Assembly: GCA_036971475.1 (NCBI GenBank)
Contig: JBAIZL010000002.1
Span: 329,662,145-329,726,144 of the forward strand
From: Prosapia bicincta
Lineage: Eukaryota > Arthropoda > Insecta > Hemiptera > Cercopidae
DNA: 64,000 nt
Direction of reading: 5' to 3'
Shown here one piece after another: positions 55,353-64,000 of this stretch (position 1 is its first letter; each line of letters starts with the position of its first letter). The translations under genes and the position numbers were made by a program. Below the pieces are notes generated by a model that was not told where the DNA came from, did not search any database, and saw only the letters and a list, made by a program, of their open reading frames with translations.

Positions 55353-56432
55353 TAAGTTTTGCTCTAAACAATTCTTAAAAATGAAACTAATCTATCAATA
55401 AAAGTTTTGTCACTAGCTATTAACAAAGCTGAGAGTCTTGTTGTAACTTCAATTAATTGCAAATTTTTTTTGTATTGTGATGCATTTGATTCAACTTTTT
55501 AATATGCATTTCATTACCTTACACCAAGACATCCAATCAAACTTTATGATAACATTTGATTTTATAAAAAAAGATACTATACTTCAATTACTATATCTAC
55601 ATTATGTTGAAAAAAGGTTTAACTAACCTTAATTACATTTTGTAGAAATATGGCTGGCAAGAAACTGCTACAACCTACTTTTGTTTGAAAATCTATTTAG
55701 TAAATACAGCTTGGTTTTTCTCAGAACATCATTTAAAATCGCCGCTTAAGATTTTTGTATGCCATTATAAACAACTGTTTTGATACGAAAAATCGTCACG
55801 TCAAGAAACACGGTGGAAGGAAGAAATGTTGCAGCTGGAAGACAAGTGGCCAGTGAAATAATTTTGGAACATATTTTATTTACGCACACAAAACGTGAAG
55901 AGTGATTTTTTTATTATAAAATTAATAGTAATATATATTAAAATATTTTTAAAACATTAATTCACAAATTTAAATTTAAATTAAAAAAAAAAACAAACAG
56001 TATAAATTCAGTATTTTTCTCGTTTTCTTATGACTTTTATATCACCTGTTAAAAATTTCTTATCTGAATATCATCACCTCTACTAATTTCACAAATGTCC
56101 TACAGTAGTTTATTCTCTATAAATTATAATATTATTATATTCTATACGTATACTATAAATATTCACGTAGGTGTGTACTATTCTTGTGCGTATACTATTA
56201 AGTATGTAATTTTAAATTTATATATATTTAAGTTTTTGTATAAATTGTACATTTTATATACTTTTTATTTTTTACCTTGTGAAAAACAACTACTTACTGA
56301 TTTATTCGGCAAACGCGTTTAGCTTATCTGAGTCAGTAACTCACAGCATTAAATAATGCTCTAACCTAGTGCGAAACACGTCTGCTGAATAAATCAGTAG
56401 TAATGGTTTTTTTAAGTTATTACAAAAAAAAG

Positions 56433-56491
<59 letters not shown>

Positions 56492-57371
56492 CGCATATGA
56501 TTGAGTCTGAGTGTATATATATATATATATAATGACCATATATAACACATTTAAATAGGCTAATTGAAAGACTATTACAGTCTGAGTATTTACAATACTT
56601 CCATAAGTATTTAATTTTTATCAAGACAGATAAAACAAAAAAGGCAATTTATGTTCAATATAACAATAAATATATAATATAAACAATAGATATAATATGA
56701 TATTTTGATTATGTAACACTTAAAACAAACACCATGCACCTCGATATCAGTTGTGGTGTTTTATGCTGATTTGTTAAAATTAAACCTAGCCTCTTTCGTT
56801 TTCCTGTTTCAATACGAAGAAGAAGAAGCAATAATCAGATACCCGGATTTTCAAATTCTGTCACCATTTTGTTGAAAAGTTAATGCCGGTTGAGTATTAA
56901 GTAATGGTTCAGAAGACGTTTTTAAACAGATATTACCATCAATGAGGAATAATAATTAATTGTGAAGCACAATCCTTATTTTTAAAAAACACAAAATACT
57001 GTACAAACATATTAAACTAACAAACCCAATACAAATCACACATACTCTTTGTACTATCCAAAACCTGCCTTTTTATGCCATCACAGTTTAACCCATCTCT
57101 AAGCAGAAGAGACTAATGAAGAGCGCTACGGAGCATTTTGTCTCAGTAAGTTTTTACAAATTTACAAAATTTAAAGTTCGATTAGTTATAAACTGATGTT
57201 AAAGTGATTACTTAATTAATTAATATTAATGGCGTGACATATATATTGTAAGAGCTAGTTTGTATTGTGTGAATTTATTAAGTAAATAGAAGACATGGGA
57301 ACGTACCTTAGCGAACTTTGACTACAGTGACAGCAAAAACAGATATTTTCAACAACTATGCTTGCCTTCTT
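55353..57371. other. Intergenic, unassigned
   Basis: No gene seen. Contains (AT)n at 56437-56485 and a relic near 57105-57150 (CTAATGA, stem GAGC/GAGC mismatched, then tgtctcagtaagttttta) matching the end of PLE-C at 44830-44770. Confidence 0.45.
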
Positions 57372-57520
57372 TTTGCAAGTAATTTTATTGTTTAGGGGTA
57401 ATTATAACAATCATACTTGTTAAACATTAGAGATCAATTATTGTGGTTTTATTTGTACTACTGAGATAGGCTAGAAAGATGTCCCATCTTGCAAAAGATA
57501 TATTTCTAAGAATTGATCAA

Positions 57521-57589
<69 letters not shown>

Positions 57590-57899
57590 GAAAATGTTCA
57601 AAAACATGTCCAAGACCATATCCATTAGAATATTAGTAAAAATATAGTCAATGACGTTGGTGTTAAAATTTTTTTTTTTGTCTTAAATTACTCGTTTTTA
57701 TGTGTAGAATATAAATACAGTATCAACTTTTCTTTCCACGGAAATACGGGTTTGCAAGTAATTTTATTGTTTAGGGGTAATTATAACAATCATACTTGTT
57801 AAACATTAGAGATCAATTATTGTGGTTTTATTTGTACTACTGAGATAGGCTAGAAAGATGTCCCATCTTGCAAAAGATATATTTCTAAGAATTGATCAA

Positions 57900-57950
<51 letters not shown>

Positions 57951-58111
57951 GAAAATGTTCAAAAACATGTCCAAGACCATATCCATTAGAATATTAGTAA
58001 AAATATAGTCAATGACGTTGGTGTTAAAATTTTTTTTTTTGTCTTAAATTACTCGTTTTTATGTGTAGAATATAAATACAGTATCAACTTTTCTTTCCAC
58101 GGAAATACGGG
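57372..58111. repeat. Near-identical 379-bp tandem duplication
   Basis: Copy 1 is 57372-57750 and copy 2 is 57751-58111. They are identical by eye apart from the length of the internal (AT)n tract (57523-57586 and 57902-57948). The right end of each copy is the outer arm of a GGTAA foldback element (agtaaaaatatagtca... to ccacggaaatacggg). Confidence 0.93.
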
Positions 58112-58385
58112 AAGTTACTTTTTTCACATTTTAAATTTTAGGTTGTAATGGCATGTATAACGTAAACGAGTCTTTGATGTCTATTGTAGCCTTACATGTG
58201 TATATTTGTTTGGTTAAATGTATAAAATTACAACCAAATCCATCATAACTGGATACTTTATAGTTATCCAATTTATTATATAAAATTAACCTTCCATGGC
58301 AATAATTATTATTAATATAGCTTTAGGTCATGTTTTTGAAGTTTTATATTTTTTTTTCAGGTGGTGGGCAATGTGCATTTTTACC

Positions 58386-58390
<5 letters not shown>

Positions 58391-58447
<57 letters not shown>
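58391..58447. repeat. (AT)n microsatellite
   Basis: About 28 units. It lies just right of a foldback-like terminus gcatttttacc, suggesting insertion next to an AT tract. Confidence 0.9.
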
Positions 58448-58450
<3 letters not shown>

Positions 58451-58457
58451 TTTAAAA

Positions 58458-60000
58458 TAAAGTGAAAAAAACAATTATAAGTAATATTTTACTTTCTTAG
58501 AGTGGATATCATGTAACCTAAACTTGTAGTAAAACTTTTTTTTTTAATTTTAAAAGTAAAGAATTAAGATTCGAGTATCTTAGTTTCTATTCAAATTTTC
58601 CAAATCTGTAACACTGTTTCTTACTTTTTTGCAAGATTGAGATTTTTATTTTGGTGATATTAAAGTTAGCATAGAGTAAATATACATTTTTTGTGATTTC
58701 ATTATTAGTATAGAAAAGAGGTTGTATGGTGATCAAAAAATAATAAAGTTTGTATCTTGTATAAAAATTTTAATTTTTTAAATAAAGTAAGTTTTTCTTT
58801 GAAAAGGTAGAAATATTGTTTTAAAAAAATTTATATTTAAAACTAAAATTAAAAAAAATTCTATTTACAGATTTTGGTATGCACATGGCTTTTTTTATTT
58901 AAGACTTGAATGGAAAATTGATTTTTATAACTGCTTTCATAAAATGCAAACAAATCCTGTGAATAAGGTGCTGCTCTTTATAGACGAAATTGTCATTTGG
59001 ACAACATTTTTGAAGATAATGGGTTTGCTGTCATCAATAGGACAGTAATTAGAGTGGGAACTTTATATACATCTGTTTAGTATTGCATTGCTCTAAAATG
59101 TATATGTACTATATATTCAACATTTTAAACATAATTCTGTTTAATTTACACAAGTTAACCATACAAGTATTTTAAGTTTTGAATTACAGACTCCAGTTAT
59201 CTTCTGATTTGATAATGGGATACACCTTCGTCCTCAATAATCAAAATAGTAGGGCTACTATAGGTCAGTGTAACATACTAATGTACTCTTGAATTTTGTA
59301 GCTGGTGAAACTTAATTAATCAGTTTTACATTAGCTTACGACTATCCGAACTGTAATCGTTTAAAGTTGATGTTGTCCGAACTTTAAAAGTGTTGTTTTT
59401 AGTATAAAACTAGTAAAAAAGTGAATATGGAATGAAGTAATATTGTTTTACTTTCCTAAACGGGTTTTTATAGTACCTAAACTTGTAAAATTATTTTCTT
59501 TAAATTTAGTAATGAATAATTAAGAAAAATTAATTTCTATTCAAAAATATTTTCTGAAAAATATATAACACTGATTTTAACTTTTTGGCAAAATTGAAGT
59601 TTTTGTATTATGGTGATATTAATGTCCACATGGGTAAGATTACAACTTTTGTAATTTCATTGTTGCTTCTTGGAAAAGAAGCATTTCCTATCTAAATGAC
59701 TAGAATATAATAAAACTTATTTTGTAAAGAAATGTTTAATTTTTTAAAATAAATATAAAATTAGTTTTAAAAGATTTTATATGTAAAACAAATATTTACA
59801 AAGGCATTGTTAACAGGTTTTGGCATTAATATGGCAATTTGGTTCAAGCTTTTGAATGAATAATTACTTACAACAATTACTGCTTCTTTAAAATCTGAAG
59901 AAATCATGGAATTAAGGTCTGCTGCTCTTTAAAGATGATGTGCCGTTTGGACAACATGGTTTAAGATAACAAGTCTGTTGCCATCAATATGACAGTGAGT
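58458..60000. repeat. Old tandem duplication, units of about 580 bp
   Basis: 58458-59045 and 59412-59998 align along their length: cctaaacttgta, tttctattcaaa, ggtgatatta, ctgctcttta(t/a)aga, tttggacaacat and tcaata(g)gacagt recur in order. Many substitutions and small gaps. No ORF. Confidence 0.75.
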
Positions 60001-60012
60001 AAAAATATTATC

Positions 60013-60764
60013 GGTAATTGTGAGAATTTGCGACCACCTGAGATTAAAATAGAAAATTGTCCAAAAACAAGTACTAGGACGATATGCACAAGAATTTTTT
60101 AAAATTTTACACGGAAAATAATTTTTTATAATTTTAAAGTTTGGTGAAAAATTTAGTGCGGAGTAGTAAGTTGTGCAACGTCTGAGGAGTGATACAGTAA
60201 CATCACGCTATCTCTATTCATAACTTACGTGTGTAAATATTTGAGAAACAATGCTTTTGCTTAATTTTTATGGTTTTTGCATACAAATTTAAATATACTT
60301 ATAAAAGTGACTAGTCAGGATAGATTTGGTTGTAATTTAATACAACATTACCTAATAGTTAATGTATGAAATTACAACCAAATCAATCCTGACTAGATGC
60401 TTCATAGGTATATTTCAATATAGGTAAATAAAATTAACCTTCCGCGGCAACAACAAAAATAATAGTTATCAATATAGCTTCAGAACATGTTTTTGATTCA
60501 TTTTATAAGCATTCCATTGGGAGTGGGCAATCTACGTATTTACCAAAATTTAAATTCCTAAAACACCAACTACAGTTGTGACGTCACTGTATCACGCCGT
60601 GGAAAATGTACAACTCACTACTGAATTTTTTTACCCAACATTAAATTGATTAAAAATAGCTTTCCATGTAAAATTTAAAAAATTCTTTTGCATTTCGGCT
60701 TAGGACGAGTTTTTGGACAATTTTTTATTTTAATCTCAGGTGGTCCCAAATTCTCACAGTTACC
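60013..60764. mobile_element. GGTAA foldback element, copy E
   Basis: Ends GGTAATTGTGAGAATTTG and the near complement at 60747-60764. The arms share accacctgagattaaaata in inverted form over about 250 bp. The centre carries one sense and one antisense aggatagatttggtt-type unit. Flanking 8-mers do not match cleanly. Confidence 0.75.
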
Positions 60765-61744
60765 AAATTATATACTCTTTGTATATCTATTTAAATATTA
60801 CATTCTAGCATAAGGTTTTACTTTTAAACTTTAATAGAATTCTGCCCAATTGATACAAAATAAGCACATTTTTTTGTTAAATGTTCAAAATAAGCTTATC
60901 AATTTCAAGAATAATTTAAAATTGTGATTATTAAAGTTAATAATGAAATCAAATGGATTTTAAGTGTTTTGCCAAATAAAGGATAATTAAAAGATTGTCT
61001 ATTAATAATCACCGAATATTGTCCGTGACTCACAACTCTAAACAATGAACTAATACAGTGTGAAACGTGTCTGCTGAAAAATATCAGCAGGTACTGAGTT
61101 TTTGCCAACTGATATCAATAAGTATATATTTAATATTTGTATACAGATGTACTCCACAAAAACTGTTTAGTGAAAATTTTTGCGAAATATAGTTTAGTGA
61201 AATATATTTATAAATATGAGACAGTAAAATATGTTTGCTATTAGACTTTTACATAGGTCTAATCGGTGTTTTAAAGCTGTAAATATGATTTGTCATTACA
61301 ATGAGTTAAATATATTGAACTATAAGTTTTCATTAAAATTTTGTAAGAAAAATATCTAGGCACATTTGACACTTTTTTATAACTTTTAATTAATACAAAT
61401 TAATTTCGAACTTAGTGGTCACAGCAACTGAATTGAGTTGATACCAATTTTAATCATTTTATTAGTATTATTATAAATATTACTGTTATAAAGTGTTAAT
61501 AGTTATTATTAAGTATTAGATACTTAATTAAATGAGGTAATTATTTTCTTTAAAATAATTTAATATTTTTAGGAATTAAATGATAAATTTTAATTGTTTA
61601 TTTGTAATCAATATTAGTAAAAAATATGATTAATTAATATAGTAGAGTCTCGCTAATTCGAAGAAAGTCTAACATGAAGGAACAGCTTTGGTCAACAGGT
61701 AAGCCAAGCTTGTCTCATATTACTTCAGACAAGTTATAAAAATG
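60765..61744. other. Intergenic, unassigned
   Basis: Very AT-rich. At 61640-61700 tagagtctcgctaattcgaa resembles a decayed Tigger-type end. Confidence 0.4.
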
Positions 61745-61950
61745 TATCATAAATAATTATTTAAAAGTACTGATTGAAAGTTATTTCAATCTTAACTTAC
61801 CCATTTGAAAACCCTCGTTTCATTAACAAAACCTAAAATACTACCTAATTGGCTTTGTCAATTAAATGACGATTATGAAATACAACATAGTAAGTTGTTA
61901 GTTTTCACTTAGATCTTGAAATAATTACTTTTGATTTAATAAGTAAAACC
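61745..61950. repeat. Copy of the cgaaacagttgttt foldback family
   Basis: tcataaataattatttaaaa...ctcgtttcattaac and further tttgtcaatta...gttttcac, with taattact(t)ttgattta at the right, parallel to 23753-23975. Confidence 0.5.
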
Positions 61951-61999
61951 AGATGATTTCAACAACTAACTTCAATAATTTATTATGAATGGCTGAGCC

Positions 62000-62258
62000 C
62001 AGTGGCGTAGCCAGAACTATGTTTGGGGAGAAGGCACAACCCGAAGGGTCAGTAAGTGGAACTCTCCCAAGGAAATGTCAGACATTTTTATCTCTAGAAA
62101 TCATATTTTATGCTATTTTGGTACTTAAAATTACACAATTGTTGGGTCGTAGGGAAGCTGTTTCACTAAAAACCTAGTGTTGTTTTATAGGGTAATATTT
62201 GTCTCCTAAAATTAATTGTTTTGGATTAGCCACGTGCCCACCTCTGGCTACACCCCCG
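62000..62258. mobile_element. hAT-like MITE, 259 bp
   Basis: Exact 8-bp duplication GCTGAGCC (61992-61999 and 62259-62266). Ends CAGTGGCGTAGCCAGA and, from the right, CGGGGGTGTAGCCAGA. The 8-bp target and CAG-type tip suit hAT. The open frame inside (61989-62177) is not a gene. Confidence 0.85.
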
Positions 62259-62373
62259 GCTGAGCCACGCTAAAGCTTTTAGAAATCGATGCCAATGTTG
62301 GGCATTTAAATTTTATATAATATTGTGTAGCTGTAGAGTATGAATTTCAAATGATGCTACTTTCTAGTTTCAG

Positions 62374-62440
62374 ATAAGAACCAACATACATCATGACAAG
62401 TCTATCCCATCACCAGGATGTTTCTTTGCCATCTATACAG
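62374..62440 (+). CDS. Candidate 5' coding exon of a downstream gene
   Basis: Bounded by acceptor TAGTTTCAG (ending 62373) and donor GTAACT (62441). An ATG at 62393 opens MTSLSHHQDVSLPSIQ, which reaches the donor in phase 0. In-frame stops precede the ATG if it is joined to the only visible upstream donor (61698), so the left part would be 5' UTR. No continuing exon found before 64000. Product unknown. Confidence 0.4.
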
Positions 62441-63699
62441 GTAACTGTTATATTTATTATTTTAATATATCATTAGAAATATAGTAAATGCACATAGTGT
62501 ATTAAACTGACTGATAGATTCTAAAGCTGATTTGTTGCTGGGGTGATCTTTTAAGCACTTACAACTAAAACCTTCATTATTGGCACAAGATTTATTTTAA
62601 TTATTCTTATTAACGTTTAATGTTTGATGTTATGGTATTTTACTTGTGTTTAATTTCACTATGAAATTTATATAGTGTTATAAAAGACAGTATTTTCTTA
62701 AATATATTGTTTAAATTTGTCAAATGACACAACTGTAATTAAAAAAAAAAAATTAAGTAAATTCCTACTGACATTAACAAAAAAAAAAAAAATTATTTTA
62801 GTTACTCTAGAGCACTATTTATGATATTGTGTGGTAACCAACAGTTTAAGGTTGTACAATGCAGGTGTCGATGAGATGGAGAAAAAAAATTCATATACAT
62901 CTTTGAAAAGTACATATATTTCTAGGTATTAGAAAGTTTCTAGACTTTGAAAACGAAGATTCTCAGTTCCAATCAAGCTGATCCCCAGAAATTTTTACAT
63001 TTAATTATTCAATAAATATTTGAAAAAACTGTATTAACATCAATTGTCATCCACTATAAAAAACAATTTATTTAAAGTTGATTGGATGAATAAAAACGTA
63101 CTTTATTAACAATTGAAATTTTGTACAAGATATATCAGGAGAGTGTGAACTAATAGAAGGAATTTTAAAAAATAGAGACTATCAACTGATTTTACATACA
63201 AAACCAATTAATTTAATTAAACCCATTTTTTGTATTAAAGTTATGAACATGGTAACTAACTGTTAGATAAAACTATGGTTTTGTTCACAACATAGTCTAT
63301 TCTGTGTTTTTTGTACACTCCTGTTATTGTATAAATCTGTGCTACTTTTTTAAGGTCCTAAGTTATTTGTTTTCCAAAACTATAGGAAAATTGAGTTTTT
63401 TACATTGGTTCCCTTTAGTTTACTTTTAATGGATTGTACATTTAAATATTGTTGCAACAAAAAAATTTCGGATTTAATTTTTTATAAATTTTGCAATCAT
63501 TTTATGGAGTGTAAGCATTGTTGGAAACTACTAGTTTTATTTATAAAGAGATTGGGCTTAACATATTGTGACAAAAATTAACATTTGGTTAATTTTGCTG
63601 TCCAATAAATCTCATTCCTGTATCATACAGGCTGGTATCATTAAAAAAAAGCACCTGTATTTCTGAAAACAGTTATTTCTTCAGACTAACTATTACAAA
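62441..63699. other. Unassigned, perhaps intronic
   Basis: AT-rich with A-runs at 62740-62795. No exon recognised. Confidence 0.4.
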
Positions 63700-64000
63700 T
63701 ACAGTCGGCGCCGCTTATTGTGATCACGGTTAATGTTATCATTCGGTTATTGTTATCGTTTCATTGAAAAACAAACACGGATGTATATTAATACATTGTA
63801 ATTAGGCTGCTTATTGTAATCATCTGTTCACTTATTATTATCATTTAATTTGCCATTCAAAATCATATGCGTCAACGTATACTAGCATGGACAAAGTAAA
63901 AATGTCTACAAAGTAGTGTAAACAGCACGTGCAACACACAATGACGCCCAATTCATAGAATGTTTATTTTTAGAATGACAGAAATACTTTATAACGGTTT
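63700..64000 (+). mobile_element. pogo-like transposon left end, cut by window
   Basis: TACAGTCGGCGCCGCTTATT followed by several ttattgt(t/a)atca repeats, a terminal/subterminal pattern seen in pogo-type elements. The interior continues past the window. Confidence 0.5.

Noticed and set aside
56341..56624. Tyr/Ile-rich open frames near 56.4 kb
   Set aside because: They are translations of an (AT)n microsatellite.
61673..61698. ATG-containing exon ending in CAACAG|GTAAGC upstream of the 62.4-kb exon
   Set aside because: Joined to the 62.4-kb exon it meets a stop after a few codons, and the region resembles a Tigger-type end.
1..64000. tRNA, rRNA, snRNA or CRISPR features
   Set aside because: No tRNA A/B box pair with a foldable cloverleaf, no conserved rRNA or snRNA stretches, and no regularly spaced short direct repeats were seen. 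This was a by-eye scan, so a tRNAscan or Infernal run could still add something.

Overview
The window is AT-rich eukaryotic DNA, most likely from an arthropod and plausibly a hemipteroid insect. The species call is inference: it rests on GT-AG introns, an animal SMN gene and a dense mix of insect-type transposons. Two spliced protein-coding genes can be supported, arranged head to head, plus one candidate 5' exon near the right edge. Most of the remaining sequence is transposon-derived.

Left gene, minus strand, 19335 down to 3253: three exons that join in phase and encode a 1518-residue serine/asparagine-rich protein. One 4.4-kb exon carries three successive repeat arrays and ends in a basic, helical C-terminal region. 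I do not recognise the family.

Right gene, plus strand, 21089 to 49734: survival motor neuron (SMN). Eight exons encode 304 residues: a Gemin2-binding segment, a Tudor domain and a C-terminal YG box. All seven introns have GT-AG borders and consistent phase. Introns 1, 3, 4 and 5 are swollen by transposons.

The start codons of the two genes lie 1.75 kb apart. A 5'-truncated LINE fragment with a 14-bp target duplication has landed in this shared upstream interval.

Mobile DNA with visible ends: a piggyBac relic (9740-10763), a foldback family with GGTAA...TTACC ends and 8-bp target duplications (copies at 21337, 22653, 24853, 54083 and probably 60013), a hAT element nested in the third copy (25486-27095), a long-arm element with a perfect 26-bp terminal repeat and an orphan ORF (30280-32332), a dead mariner (33719-34967), a PIF/Harbinger relic (50278-51359) and a hAT-like MITE (62000-62258). 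Three Penelope-like element (PLE) relics with GIY-YIG endonuclease remains lie near 28, 39-41 and 45 kb. Intron 5 of SMN holds a cluster of a LINE, a mariner and a PLE inside what may be an older piggyBac.

The most unusual feature is a set of small inverted-repeat elements and PLE-associated repeats that share a CTGATGA - hairpin - GAAA core, resembling the hammerhead ribozymes known from PLEs. The copy at 661-704 can be folded into all three hammerhead stems. The right 14 kb (50-64 kb) is intergenic apart from the candidate exon at 62374-62440, and contains one recent and one old tandem duplication.
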